DNA of 64,000 bases from Mimachlamys varia (GCA_947623455.1 OX392538.1:1116001-1180000), one strand, 5' to 3'. Shown: positions 34,990-47,424, counted from the first letter of the stretch. The notes: generated from the letters alone by a model not told the origin. Numbers and translations are program-made.

Positions 34990-35400
34990 GGCACATGGAT
35001 TCGAAAGATGTAATTCGATGAACGTTAGAAGCTAAATTTATTGTCGCCTCGTGGTCTCATTAAGAAATACTCTGTACTCTCGTATGATTTTGAATATGCT
35101 CATTAGTATCCGTTATTGTTGCGATTGGGAATGATGCCTAGCTAATACTTTCAGGACGTGTCATTTGCTTGGATGCGACCAGGGCCAAGTTGTTTAAAAG
35201 GTGATTAACTTAATCTTTATTTAACGGCATTTTTCAAACTTTTATAATTCTGTCAATATATAAGGAACAGACCCAAAACATTTTTTCACGAACTTTCATG
35301 TCCTTCCACTGTTCATATTTTCTCCTAGTTAAATGGAATTATCATTCGAGTCATGAATTTGCTTCCGTATTCTCTGAATTTTGTCAGTTGTACGTTTTAA
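34990..35400 (+). mobile_element. Retroelement tail relic with MITE fragment
   Basis: This is the duplicate of 27,370-27,840. It contains a one-ended copy of the 239-bp MITE at 35,182-35,262 (GGGCCAAGTTGTTTAAAAG start) that is absent from the duplicate, so the MITE arrived later. Confidence 0.5.
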
Positions 35401-35809
35401 TCTTAATGGCGGTATAAATATGTCAGATTGAAACAAAGCAACTTAGGTAACGACTCCACCTAATAGCGATTCAGCAACCGTCGTCTTAAATACTTCACCA
35501 GACTTCCGTGAAATGTAAGTTCTGTCTAGCATATTTATTTTTATCGTCGTCTACGATATACCTCTGGAATCATTCTTCAAACTATAATACCCCTCTCTTG
35601 GTGTAAACATCTTGGTACCTCATGTGAAATTATTTAATAGATATTAATGTTAAAAAGATAAAAAGTAAAGACATCATTCCAAGCTGTATACTTTTATTAA
35701 ATATTCAACATATATAGGAAGCAAATAATTACACATCCTCTAGCAGTTACCAAGTTTGGTTGAAAAAACTGCAGAAAAATAAATAGTTGTTTCTAGAGTA
35801 CTGACAATA

Positions 35810-36345
35810 CTTTTCTATAAAAAAACAACAGTGACCTTGACTCGATAACACTGAAACTTGTTAAAGATCTTTTGATTCTTTAAAACTATGTTCAGTTTGA
35901 TTGAAAGTTATGACGAAAGAAAGCCACTAGAAACCTGACAATAAGTTTCTAAAAAATAGCAACAGTGACTTGACCTTACATCCCTAAGACTGGAACTCGT
36001 TCAAGATCTTTTAATTATTTACAAGTATGTGAAGATTGATGAAAATTTATGAAAGGATAAGTCGCTACATTGCTGACAAACTTCAGTTAACAGATAGATG
36101 GACGGACAGAAAACAAGAACAAATATAACAATCAACTGTAATTAAAGCAGAACTTAACATAGACAACTCCATGATGTATCTGTATACTTTTCATTGCAAT
36201 ATGTGCACACTTTGCAGAGATAATGCACAGAAACCGCAAAAAGGTGACAGACAGGCAGACAGACGGACAGACAGACAGACGGACAGACGACAGATAAACC
36301 TATAGTCCCCTCCGGCTTCGCCAATAGGAAACTATCAAAACCAAA
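35810..36345 (+). mobile_element. Pearl-like element with two core repeats
   Basis: Two core units of about 130 bp, each with CAACAGTGACCTTGACTCG or a variant and AGATCTTTT, start near 35,825 and 35,955. A GGACAGAC/CAGA microsatellite (36,100-36,295) and a terminal CCGGCTTCGCC block near 36,310 follow. The order is the same as in the element at 24,960. Confidence 0.55.
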
Positions 36346-36639
36346 ACCAAGAAAACAAACAACAGTATACAAGGGCGATAACTAGTGAAGGTATTTTATA
36401 TTACAACATGCAAAACTGAAGTCATTTCGGCAACGATTCCATGATACAAAATAACGTAAATAAAAATATTTGAATACTAAAAGTAAACAGTATTTTGTTC
36501 AACTAGATAAAAAAAAATATACCGCGGAATATATGCGGGTAAACATATCGTATTGTACAATCAGTACGAAAGAAGTTTCGGCCAAAGTTCACCGCGTGTC
36601 TGCCAATCGAAACCTCTCTAGAATTTAATCCACGTGTGG

Positions 36640-36645
36640 TTTATT
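36640..36645 (-). terminator. Polyadenylation signal of HSPA12 gene 2
   Basis: AATAAA on the minus strand lies about 57 bases after the stop codon. The same context (CCACANNTG beside it) is kept in the fragments at 5,527 and 52,402. Confidence 0.6.
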
Positions 36646-36701
36646 AGTTGTGTTTAGTGTACAGCACTGATACACCGAAGATCACAGCTAGTTTATTTAG
36701 A

Positions 36702-37771
36702 TTACAGAAAGTCGAATGCCGCGGTAACGTTCTCCCCGGTATCTTTGTCGGTGGCTTCTATCTCCAGCTCTGTGTTACTAAAAGTCATTTGCACATCTAC
36801 AGATCTGTCGAGTCCCTTCGAGGTGTCCGGCATTGCGATTTCAAGTTGACCAATCTTAGTACATTCTGGATCTGTCACGTACATGGGGTTCTTCTCTGTG
36901 GACACATACACTCGAAATAAGATGGCTTTTTGGTCTGCTTCCACGGGCGTGTAATTTTTAACTGACTGTGGTTGTCCAATATCTACACAATCTCCAACAC
37001 GAACATGGATAGAGAATGTGTTCTCACATTTCACCTTCCCATGCGAAGTGGTAATCCGGTAAGCGGGATCATGCTTCTCGGCATCAAAGTCTGCGTTAGC
37101 TGCTACTCCATAAGTAAATTTACAAACACGTGACTTGATAGCCCTCGGTTCGTGCCCAAAGATGACCGCCCCTTTCAGAACTGCCAGTCCAGCATCCTGC
37201 GGCACGATCACTCGGAGGTCGGGGAATTTTGCTTTGATTTCATCCTGTAGAACAAGGGACTCCGAAAATCCCCCAACCATCAAGATACTTTTTACCCCCC
37301 TGGCAGACGGTTCCTTTAACAACTTCTTCAAATGGTCAACGATATGTTTAACTGGATCCCGAAACAGTTCCTTGGCACGAACTCCGCTGACTCTCAGCTT
37401 ATCACCGACGACAGCCAAGTTCCCCTTAAACTGCTGTTTCGACTTCACAATCGTGGAAATATCGTTCGTATTTTCTTCTTTACATGCGTCGTTCATTGCG
37501 GGCGGAACTTTAAAAGTGACTTTTTCATCGGATGGAGCATTTGGTTTGATTGTGCGTTTTTTCACTTCAAAATCGCGGAAGAACTCGACCATGTCTGCCT
37601 TGTTCTTTTTCATGAAACTGTGAAATGCACCGTTCCCAATGATTCCGGATAAAAGAACCTGGAACGCGTGATCCACCTTCGTACCTCCCCAGTCTCCTCC
37701 GTTGGCCTTGTGGATTTCCTTCAGTGATCCATCCCGCTGAACCTCGTGTACGGTAATGTCTATCGTTCCAC
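36702..37771 (-). CDS. Gene 2, coding exon 4 (terminal)
   Basis: This exon is 1,070 bp and fully open. The acceptor TTTCTAG precedes GTGGAACG. It encodes GGTIDITVHEV through AAFDFL and a stop. The preserved frame suggests the exon 3 lesion is recent or an artefact. Confidence 0.9.
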
Positions 37772-38039
37772 CTAGAAAAAAAATCAAAGAAGACCAAAAA
37801 TACATTTGTGAGAGCCCTTTCATCAATCATAAAAGTATATACCCGCCCGTTTTCTTCTGCTACAAATATTTGGAACTTGGTGACCAACAACTTCAAAAAC
37901 AAACTGACTACTATTTTTTGCATTTTAATTCAATATTAAACAGTTTTCTGAGTAAAATGTCTACAAAATGATATTTAAGTAGTGCAGATAGTTAGGTCTC
38001 CTCACATATTAAAACGTTGCGTGATTCCATCCGTGAAAA

Positions 38040-39300
38040 ACATTCGGAGAATACCAAAGCGTCAACAAACCCATAATCCGAACTCAAAATCGATTAAACT
38101 AGAGGCGAAATAGGAACAAATGAAAGATTTACATGGAGACCCACGTAAAAGTACAAGAGAATAAGTCCAGGTGTTCCGGAAGAGTAAGCATCTTCTGCGT
38201 CATCGACGACACCCGCCATGTAAATCTTGGTCACATCCATGTAAGTATCAATCCTCAAATGAGAACTGAGTCATCATTGTCAATCACAACACGTAAGAAC
38301 ACTTATAAGTAAACTCAAAAACGTCCAACTTCATATCACTAAAAGATAAAGACTATTTCTCGATGTGATCAATATGGCGACCATAAAACTTGCCAATAGT
38401 TCTGATCAACCTGCATCTCTCGAATCCTTGTGTTGTTTGTTTGTTTGTCAGCAGTCGACATCGATCATGAAAATCACTATATTGTGAGCACGCCGTAGAA
38501 TATCGAATCAACTTTGACATGTAAACACCATTGGAGCGAGAAGCAGAGATATTACTTTCAAGAAAGGGAAAGTTCACGACCGGAAAATCGACGGTACTAA
38601 GAATGATAGTAAGAAGTTTTGATAATGGCTTGGTTGAGCAATGAGACGAGCCAGTGATAAAAAGTTGCTTATAAGGATCCTCGTGTAGTTTAAGTATCCT
38701 ATATAGCCGAGGTATGTCAGCTCTTTATCATTAACGGGTATTTTGTATGATTAGAAAGTATTTCATGATTCGAAAAACCGGTCACTGCGTAAGTAGGGTC
38801 ACCTTGATTATAAAGCAGGCCAAGTTCTTTTTGCAAACAATGAATGGTATAGTGTTTGCAAACCAGGATCAGGTTATTAAATGCCTTGTCTGTAGACACA
38901 ACACTATACGTGTCATGTAGGTCGTTGAGTGTTGTTCGAACTTCGGGGTCAAGAAATATCGACTGTTTTTTAGTTTTCATTTTGTATGGCAAATTGCTAA
39001 TTCTTCTCTGAACAGAGGACTTGATATATTTAACAACCTATGAAAGTGAATCCAATTCAGCGTGTTCACGTTTAGCCCATTGTCTAGCGTAATCTTCTAC
39101 AGAGTCTATAAGAATCTTGAAATTCACATTCAATTTGATGGATGGAGTCTCGCGATACTTTGGACCTTTAATGAAAAGCTCCCGAAGCTTTATGTTGGGG
39201 ATGATATCCAGATTACCAGTTACTATGTGTCCAGCTAGGTCATAGCACTATGGGGATCAAGAACATGAACATGCTGAAGGAGGGGTCATAAAGTAACTAG
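38040..39300 (-). mobile_element. Retroelement with internal deletion, intron 3 of gene 2
   Basis: The tail and thumb (38,040-38,590) join directly to the fingers and N-terminal half (38,590-39,290, with GHIVTGNLDIIPN and FIKGPKYRETPSI), so the whole palm is missing. Gene 1 intron 3 is only 332 bp and lacks it. This insertion therefore came after the gene duplication. Confidence 0.7.
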
Positions 39301-39420
39301 TGCAGTAAATATAGGTTTAAAAGAATAATTTCAAATATGTTTTTTATATATACACAAGGCATTAATTTAAAATGAGACTGAGCACACTCTGAGTATTTAG
39401 GTCTTCTTCCCTATACGTAC

Positions 39421-39567
39421 CTCCGGCGTCTAGGTAAGGTACTTTGACCCAGCAGTGAAGGTTTTCAGACCGCCCTCCCCTTTTCTTTCCATTGGAAGGT
39501 ATTTACAGTACAGTGATGCAGCCTCTGGTTCTAAAGCAATCCGCAGATGATCCTTTTGGATACCAGC
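39421..39567 (-). pseudogene. Gene 2, exon 3 with one-base deletion
   Basis: Flanking splice sites (TTTTTAG acceptor, GTACGT donor) are intact. Compared with gene 1 the end reads TACCTTACCTAGACG where gene 1 has TACCTTGTCCTTGACG. One base is missing and an in-frame TAG results. Confidence 0.88.
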
Positions 39568-39654
39568 CTAAAAACAAAACACCAGTAAGAAATCCGTTAA
39601 AAAATACCATGTAGATGGGATTGGCGATTAATATTTAGATACATTCAAAAATAA

Positions 39655-39745
39655 AGAATATCGAAGCGTCAACGAAACCATAAACCAGGTGTCTCAAAAA
39701 GATAAGCGTCTTCTGCTTCATCGATGACATCTGTAATCTAGGTTA
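39655..39745 (-). mobile_element. Retroelement tail shared with gene 1
   Basis: This matches the tail at 14,085 in gene 1, including the flanking junction. It is an ancestral insertion in intron 2. Confidence 0.6.
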
Positions 39746-39764
39746 CATGTACATCTAGATCTAC

Positions 39765-40295
39765 ATAAAGCTATACGATAAACGTGACGATTTCAATTAC
39801 CCGATCTTGAACTTTCCATTTCTTGATAGTGAACATCCCTGTTTTCCCAACCTATGGTGTTTCCATGTCGCAGTTGATTCGTTATTCTACGGCTTGCTCT
39901 GAATGCTGTGATTTTCGTGATCGATGTCGACTGCTGACAAACAAAAACTAACAACACAGGGATTCGAGAGATGCAGGTTAATCAGAACTATGGGAAAGTT
40001 GTATGATCGCCATCTCATTCAAATAATATTTCGTATTTTTGTGTGTTATAAAGTTGAACGTTTTTGAATTTACTTATTGGTTTGCGTACTTGTTGTGATT
40101 GACAATGACTCAGTTCTCATTTTGAGGACTTAATTTTTACTTAGATGTGACCAGGATTTTTTTGGTGGGTGTCGTCGATGAAGTAGAAGACGCTTACTGT
40201 CTTGGAACACCTGGTCTTATTCTCTTGCACTTTTACAGGGGTCCCCATGTAGATCTTTACTTTTTTCGTATTTTGTAACGATAAACCGTGTTTTA
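39765..40295 (+). mobile_element. Retroelement thumb end and 3' tail
   Basis: It runs from a stretch matching the codons around KLYDKRDDFNYPI through the thumb and tail to about 40,290. It is absent from the corresponding position in gene 1. Confidence 0.6.
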
Positions 40296-40389
40296 CATGC
40301 AAAAAATGTGTAACTTCAAAGTCTCTCATAAATTTCATTCAACAATTAAAGTTTTATTGGAATAAATATACCCAGTTATATGTTTTCAT

Positions 40390-40600
40390 TTTATTGGATC
40401 CGACAAGTACGTATTCTTTCATTCGGGTGTCGTCGAAGTAGAGCACGCTTACCCTTCCGAAATACCTGGTCTTATTCTCTTGTACTTTTTGCAATGATCT
40501 CCATGTAAATATGTCCTCTGTTTAAATGTTGCCCCTGTTTAAGTAGGTTTATGTTCGAATCAAGGTTTCGTTGATGCTTCGATGTTATTTTTTTATTTTG
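40390..40600 (+). mobile_element. Retroelement tail, second subfamily, shared with gene 1
   Basis: GGATCCGACAAGTACGTATT opens this diverged tail, which is positioned like 17,940-18,165 relative to exon 2. Confidence 0.6.
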
Positions 40601-40689
40601 TTTATTTCTTCCTTAACTGAGGTTTTACGATAATAACTTGCATTAAGCGGGATGCTGTTATTACTGATTTTTGTTAAAAAATAACTTAC

Positions 40690-40908
40690 TGCCTCAGCAG
40701 CCTCTCGCATGAACTGTTTGGAGGCGTCGGACCAGATTGCTGGAACAGTCAGGACCCACAGGATGTCGGAATCCTTGATGTCTGTCATTTGGTTTCTACA
40801 TGACTTCAGCATTTGATCCTTGAGGTACTTGATGACCGCTGTAAACACTTTGATAGCGGCCATAGTGTGACCTTGATCATCTTCTATCTTGAATGAACGG
40901 TTTAAACA
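40690..40908 (-). CDS. Gene 2, coding exon 2
   Basis: This exon is 219 bp, phase 0/0, with acceptor TTTCCAG and donor GTAAGTTA. It encodes DILWVLTVPAIWSDASKQF, as in gene 1. Confidence 0.88.
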
Positions 40909-41499
40909 CTGGAAAGAAATGATATTAAAAGATGCTAGTGAGATATCAAACCTTATAAACTTGATATAATTAACATTTTAGCACTATAGGAGATAATAAA
41001 GGTGACATAAAATTAACGACCTTTAAATACCATTTCTATCTAACTTGGAATAAATATTGCATTCACCGGGACCATTGAAAATGTATAAATTTACACTTAT
41101 ATCAAATGAACTCCAAAACTAGAAGATTTGAATCTTAACATGGCACCCTGTGAGGGGTAAACGCTACTAGTTTTAAAGTCTTCTTTGAGTCTTAGTTCTT
41201 TTTCCATAATAACCTACATGTACTTGACATGGTCATTTGACTTTACGGAATAAATTTTATAAATCAGCAATAAAATATTAATTTCAAAAGAGTTACTGAA
41301 AAGGCGACAAACATAGATTGGATGAATAATCTGTTTCTTACAGAAGCAGCTTTCAAGCACAACAAACAAAACAATTGACTTATAACAATAACTACAATTA
41401 ACTACATTAACTAACACAACAACGTAAACAACAGGTTAAGTTACGTTTGATTTTAATTACTTTTACTTTTTTCACACACGAATTAAAGTTCACAAATAC

Positions 41500-41808
41500 C
41501 TTGTTCTCGTAAAGCTTCATTTTAAATCTCCTGAAGTAGTACCATCCATCTTGTTCTCCATCTAAAGAAAGATTGGAATATTTGTCTTCAGCCTCAAAAC
41601 CAAAAGAGTTGAAGCGACCTTTTTGATCAAAGAGAACACAGGTGGACGTCTTTAGGGAGATCAGACCCCCTGATCCCGCTGTCCAGTTGTTGGCCGAAAT
41701 CTTCAATGGGTCACGTTGATAATCGTGGAGGAAGGAGAAGGCGTACCCCGAGTAAGTAGTTCCAAAGTCAATGGCGGCCACCAACAGGTGTTTGTCGAAG
41801 GAAGCCAT
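41500..41808 (-). CDS. Gene 2, coding exon 1
   Basis: This exon has 103 codons opening MASFDKHLLVAAIDFGTTYS. The donor is GTATTTG. The acceptor TTCACAG ends at 41,810, leaving one base before the ATG. That fixes the start codon and shows an upstream untranslated exon. Confidence 0.85.
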
Positions 41809-42384
41809 TCTGTGAAGGTAATGATACATTGCATTATTTCTTTGCTGAAGTTTTATCAATGACATTCAACACAAACACAAACAAAAGTATTGTAGTCGAA
41901 ATGAACAAACAGATGAAAATCAAAATACAGTCTAACGCATAACGCATCAAAAATTGCTTGATCACAACATTGTTTACATTTAGTGCAAACAACTGCAGTG
42001 GGCGGTTTCAAAATCGTTCACTCATCTGTGTGCTTCTCAAGCACACGTGCAATCAAAATTTAGAACGCGAAAAAGTACGGAACCCTCTTTCTGAAACACC
42101 GCATAAGTTGGCTTCATACTAATTTGGATTTTGTATTTTACAATATACAGTAAACTGTATAACAGTAACCATAAGACAGTCAAGATGGGATTTAACTCAC
42201 AGGTAACATAACAGATAAATAAATAGTTTTATCTGCCCTGTGTCTTACGAAGACAGCTGTAATTTACCGTGTGACCGTTATGAAAACAAAACTGGACACT
42301 TATAATTAGTAATTGTTATTTGTACTCTCTCTCTCAGTCTGCGTTTTCACACATACCCGAGTGATGTAAGTGCCCCAGGCCATA

Positions 42385-42625
42385 AAAAATCAGAGAATAC
42401 CAAAGCGTCAACAAAACCATAATCCGAACTAAAAATCGATTAAACTAGGGGCAAAATAGGAACAAAGGAAAGATTTACATAGAGACTCTCGTAAAAGCAC
42501 AAGGGAATAAGACCAGGTGTTCCGGAAGAGTAAGCGTCTTGTGTTTCATCGACGACACCCGCCATTTAAATCTTGGTGTCATCCAAGTAAGAATCAATCG
42601 TCAAAATGAGAACCGAGTCATCTTG
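42385..42625 (-). mobile_element. Retroelement 3' tail
   Basis: This is a clear minus-strand tail (AAGACCAGGTGTTCCGGAAG near 42,508). It lies after a segment (42,090-42,380) that is duplicated at 46,650-46,940, and there too a minus-strand tail follows at the equivalent place. Confidence 0.7.
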
Positions 42626-43579
42626 AAAAATATATGGTCTATGTACAGGTACGAGTACTAACAATAATATCTACTCGCTAAACTAACTAAAGAAATGTTT
42701 CCTCTGTTGATTAGTTTGGTTTTGTATGGAGCCTCTGCTATAACTGTATCATTGTATATGATATATATGAAAAAATCATGAAATAAAGAAAATTCAACTT
42801 GAAAATGCAAGAACATAGAAATACCATATACGGATTATTATATGCATTAGGCAGTATTGTGTATAATTGATTAAAAAATAAAGAATATTATTCGTTCGTT
42901 AAACGAAAAAGAAGATCATTTTTTTTAACGTTATTAAGAAAAACAAACACACACATAGTGGTACTTTTATACATTGGACTCTGCTTTCGTTTTACATATG
43001 CAAAGCATTATATTACGAAATGATTGCTTCTTGCATGTTGAAACACATCTGTTTCAATCAAGGAAGTGATTTTGATATTCATTTTGAGTAAAGAATGGCC
43101 ATTGAATTCAAACTTTATTTGACACCAAGAATTATATTTTGAAAAATAAAAAAAAAACGTTCAGCTTTTCTTCCTTTTTTATCGAGCAACTTTTGTTTGT
43201 TTATCGTCACGACGCACATCTGGTTCGTTGTTGTTATACTTCCTTGTTGAAACGCCACATGCTTTGATTTATCCAGTTATATCAGAATTAATCCTAATCG
43301 TATCCATACGTTGATTTCCGTAATGACAATAATGGAGGTATATGTTATAACATAGCTATAAGAATTACACTTTATTGAATGCGTTTTTAAACATTAGAGG
43401 GGGGAGATAAAAGACACGGTCACCATACAAGTTCAAAAACATATCAGGTTTTATCTGCAATATATACCCGTCAATATTCACTCATTCATATATCAAAGTA
43501 TAGTTGTAAGACGTAAGCCTGTTTCCGTGTATTAAAACGTGGTTTGTCTTAAAGAGGTTGGATATAAACTTGTACTTAC

Positions 43580-43700
43580 AATATGAAGGCCCGCTCGACA
43601 GCGTCAATGTGTGCCAAGGAAGGTGTACACGGGTGTCTCAATATCCTAGTTCAAGTGTTTCTGAGAATAAGATAACAACTCGTTCCGTGAATCATATATA
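43580..43700 (-). promoter_or_regulatory. Putative promoter and 5'UTR exon of HSPA12 gene 2
   Basis: Conserved exon block with donor GTAAGTAC (43,579 downward). Paired TTCN3GAA palindromes lie at 43,659-43,667 (TTCTGAGAA) and 43,683-43,691 (TTCCGTGAA). A TATATATGATTC-like TATA box lies just upstream on the minus strand. Confidence 0.55.
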
Positions 43701-45059
43701 CATACACACAGGCAGATATGTTTAAAGCACATCGCTAGTCAACAATACCAATCTGTTAGGAACTTACAAATAAAGAAGTGTATTTAACCATTTCTATATT
43801 GTTGTTATGTTTTTTCAGCACCTTTTGATAAAAACAATATCTATCAAGTCTTTTCTGAGTGAATTCCGCTTAGAACAAATACTCTATATTCATGGAAAGA
43901 TCTAATCAGGTTGTGTGTCAAAATATTTTGTGACAGAGTTGATAAAGATTCGCTTGTTCGTACACGTAACCTATTTATAATGTTCAGCTAATATATTGGT
44001 CACTTGTTTCTCTAATATACAATTTAAAAAGATTTATTATTTAAAGCTTTAAAGCTGTCCAATCTTTGCTAGACTGGCGAACAGGGTTTTAACTATACTG
44101 TGAACCCATGTTAGGTTTTAAAATACTTGCTGCCTCTGGAATATCAAAATCTATACTGTATAGAGATCGTATAATGAAAGGAATGGGACAGCGAAAAGTA
44201 GGACATCGATAACCCGGACCAACTAGCTCGATCGTAATACAACATCCACTTCCCAACCTCGCCAACTCATAAATTAATCGCCAAAATGATAAGAAAAAAT
44301 AAAATCCACCTTCTTACTTAGCATCATCATTTGAATTTTAACGTGAATTTTTACTTTGGTGTGGTATATTTTCTGATTTGTTGGAGGACGCCAAATCGCT
44401 CATAATCTTATTTCTTATTTCTGCAATTTTGCTGCCGAATTTTTTGTAATGTAACGTACATCTTTCAGGGGGGGCATTTGTAGCCTGCACCATTGTTATT
44501 TGGATAAATTATTTAGCTTTTATTGTGGTATTTCTTGATAATTTGATGCATATTTGCAGGGTTAACGGAATTTTGTGACAATGTTGATACGACCTTGCAC
44601 TCTGTTGTGGCGGTGGCAAGCACTTGCTATCTGCTGGTGTTACTACCATTTCGCTGAGTTTGTCTCGGACAACAGATTGCTGATACATCTTTATGAACTT
44701 TAACTTTAATTTGATATCAAATATAATTATCGATTAGTATTGGCTAGTTTTTTTTTTTGGGGGGGGGGGGGGGGGGTATGCTGTTCCAAGTTACCTCCTC
44801 AACTTCTACGCTGTCACGTGGTTGAAGACCTTGGCCATCATTCGCCACAACAAAATAATCAACAAGGATATATCAGTTAAGTAAATAAAGTGGAAAGTTC
44901 ATTTGTTGGTAGTTAATATTTTTGAGTTGTCGTCTATTTGAGAAGAAAAATCATTCTTAAGATGTGTTTTAATTTGTCTCAGTACTCATGTCCCCGCTCA
45001 TAGTGGATTAATTCACACCGTTATAATGTACTACCTGTTTTCAAACTGAAGTCTTGGAT

Positions 45060-45800
45060 TTTTTATCATAATCAAGTTTGAAAAATTCGAAATTTATTTT
45101 TGTTGATTTCGGAGGAAAGATTTTCCAGCAGACTGTTGGCATTCCAATGGGAACAAACTGCCCCACTCATAGCTTACTTAGTTTCGTTATCATACGGCTG
45201 AATTTGTGGAAGAGCTAATCAGGACGGGTAACAAAAACCTTACCAAATCCTCTAATTTCACTTTCAGTTATATCGACGATGTGATGTCTATAAACAACAA
45301 AAAGTTTGCTGAACACGTCGATCGTGAATACCCTTCTGAACTTGAAATAAAGGACACAACAGACTCTTCTACATCAGCTACTTACCTCGATTTATTCTTA
45401 AACTACGATCAACATGGACAGCTTACATGTACTACTGAGCTATACGATACACGTGATGATTTCAATTTTCCTATCGTGAACATTTCGTGATAGTAACATC
45501 CCTGTTTCTCCAATCTATGGTGTTTATGTCGCAGTTGATTTGATATTCTAGAGCTTGCCGGATTTGATACTTGGTTCTAAGAATTTGATGTTAAATTGGA
45601 TGTGATAAAGATTAACATGGCGGGTGTCGTCGATGAAGCAGAACGCTTACTCTTCTGGAACACCTGGTCTTATTCTATTGTACTTTTACAAGGGTCATCA
45701 TGTAAATCTTTCCTTCGTTCATATATTGCCACTAGTTTAATCGATTTTGGATTCGGATTATGATTTTAATAACACTTCGGTATTCTCTGATTGATTTTCT
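45060..45800 (+). mobile_element. Penelope-like RT C-terminus and tail
   Basis: FQQTVGIPMGTNC with a frameshift (45,124), SYIDDVMSINNKKFAEHVD (YIDD at about 45,270) and the tail to 45,795. The thumb is deleted. It occupies the same relative place as the RT fragments in the 2.3-kb array units. Confidence 0.7.
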
Positions 45801-46016
45801 AGGACATAGGATACAATATAATGTATCATCATTAACATAAGAAACATATCATATTTCAACATTATATGTATGTAATGATGTTGCTGTATTTGCAATATAT
45901 TTCTATATATCTGTTAATGTGTTAATAAAAAACAAATTTAAGTACTATATTATGTAATAGACATATATTAAACAGATATGTATTTGTACGAAAGATTTGT
46001 ATTAAGATGGATTTAC

Positions 46017-46130
46017 CTACGAGTTGCCGACTCGTCCGACACCCTGTTTGTCAAGGTTGGGTGGTTCTAACTCGGGTGTTTTCCTAAGGTGTGTATTTCC
46101 GAGAACATATCAAAGTAATTCCTTCGGTGT
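46017..46130 (-). promoter_or_regulatory. Orphan copy of HSPA12 promoter/5'UTR exon
   Basis: This is a diverged copy with a weaker donor (GTAAATCC) and one palindrome, TTCCGAGAA, at 46,097-46,105. No separate gene body lies downstream before gene 2. Confidence 0.45.
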
Positions 46131-46984
46131 AAAAAATGCACAAATACATTCGTAAACGGAATACATTAAGAAACATCTACCTGAGTTATTTCCATCAAAC
46201 ACATAATCTCCTATGTCACAAGGCGAAACAGATACTATACGGATATATCTAAACTGTTGTCGACGTATTGCTTTGAATTAAATATGTGGTCTATGTGTAT
46301 AAGGTACACACTGTTATATCTGTAATTAACTTCAATTTAACTTTTCTATGTCTATATTTAGTAACATCAGTACACATACCTATTTCACAACCATGTCGTC
46401 TGCTAGGAGGAACATAATACACATATATATAGTTGTGGTAACGAACAATGCACCACAAATTGCGTGCGTGCATCGTGCATACATCGTGCATACAACGTTC
46501 ACACACCGTTCGCCTATGGTGCACATAACTAGGCGATCTAAAGATGGCGCGTTTATGTGTGCGATTCTCATCGCACACAAGCACGATTTGGTGCAATTGG
46601 TTGATAAATATTGCGGAATGAAAAATATAAGGAGCCCTCTTGTCAAACATTAAATTAATTTGCATCACATTAATTAGGATTATGGTAATTTTACGATATA
46701 CAGTAAACTGTGTTACAGGGACCATGAGACAGTCAAGAAATGGTTTAGCTCCCAGGTAACAGAACAGGTTAATAACATGCCGGAGTTTTGCTTGCCCTGT
46801 AGCGGCGCCACTGCCAATAAGCGAGGTGACTAGCGTGTGAACGTTATAAAAACAAAAATCGTCTCTTAGTAGTAGCATTGTTGTTATTTGTTCCCGAACC
46901 CCTCTAATCACCTGTGTTTTCACACCTAGGCGAGGTATATTTTAGTGCCCTGGGCCAGAGATGTATGAATATATGTTCTATGGA

Positions 46985-47270
46985 CAAAAAAAATATATCA
47001 AAGAGTCAACAAAACCATAATCCGAACTCAAAATCGATTAAACTAGAGGCAAAATAGGAATAAAGGAACCATTTACATGGATACTCTCGAAAAAGCACAA
47101 GAGAATAAGACCAGGTGTTCCGAAAGAGTAAGCGTCTTCTGCTTCATCGACGACACCCGTCATGTAAATCTTGGTCACATCCAAGTAAACATCAATCCTT
47201 AAATGAGAACCGAGTCATCATTGTCTTCACAACAAGTAAACACACTTATAAGCAAACTCAAAAACAGGTA
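46985..47270 (-). mobile_element. Retroelement 3' tail
   Basis: Minus-strand tail with CATCGACGACACCCGTCATG near 47,145. It follows the duplicate of 42,090-42,380. Confidence 0.7.
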
Positions 47271-47424
47271 TAAACTGGCAATGTTTATATGAATGAGAAC
47301 ATGTTAATTGGTGTTGAAAGTTTACAGTGTCTATTTGGTTTGTTTAAAAACAAAAGTTCAAAAGTCCATTTCTTATTCTAAGAAAAAGAAAAAATAGAAT
47401 GATCAGCTTAATCTATAGAAATAC

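Larger units (their letters stand above)
36702..41808 (-). pseudogene. HSPA12-like gene 2, frame broken in exon 3
   Basis: The exon structure is as in gene 1: 41,808-41,500, 40,908-40,690, 39,567-39,421 and 37,771-36,702 (minus). All splice sites are conserved and exons 1, 2 and 4 are open. Exon 3 is 147 bp, not 148. The lost base turns LVLDAG into LT followed by TAG, directly before the phosphate-2 motif. A protein stopping there would lack about 60% of the sequence. Either this is a young pseudogene, a polymorphic null, or a sequencing error. Motifs otherwise intact include AAIDFGTTYSGY, VPAIWSDASKQFMREAA, GGDWGGTKVDHAF and VGGFSES. The ATG lies one base after acceptor CTTCACAG, so the 5'UTR exon is upstream, probably at 43,580. 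Confidence 0.85.

Noticed and set aside
46291..46923. 210-codon minus-strand frame
   Set aside because: No recognisable motif. It spans a duplicated flank whose paralogue at 42,090-42,380 is not open, and palindromic ACGAT-rich sequence.
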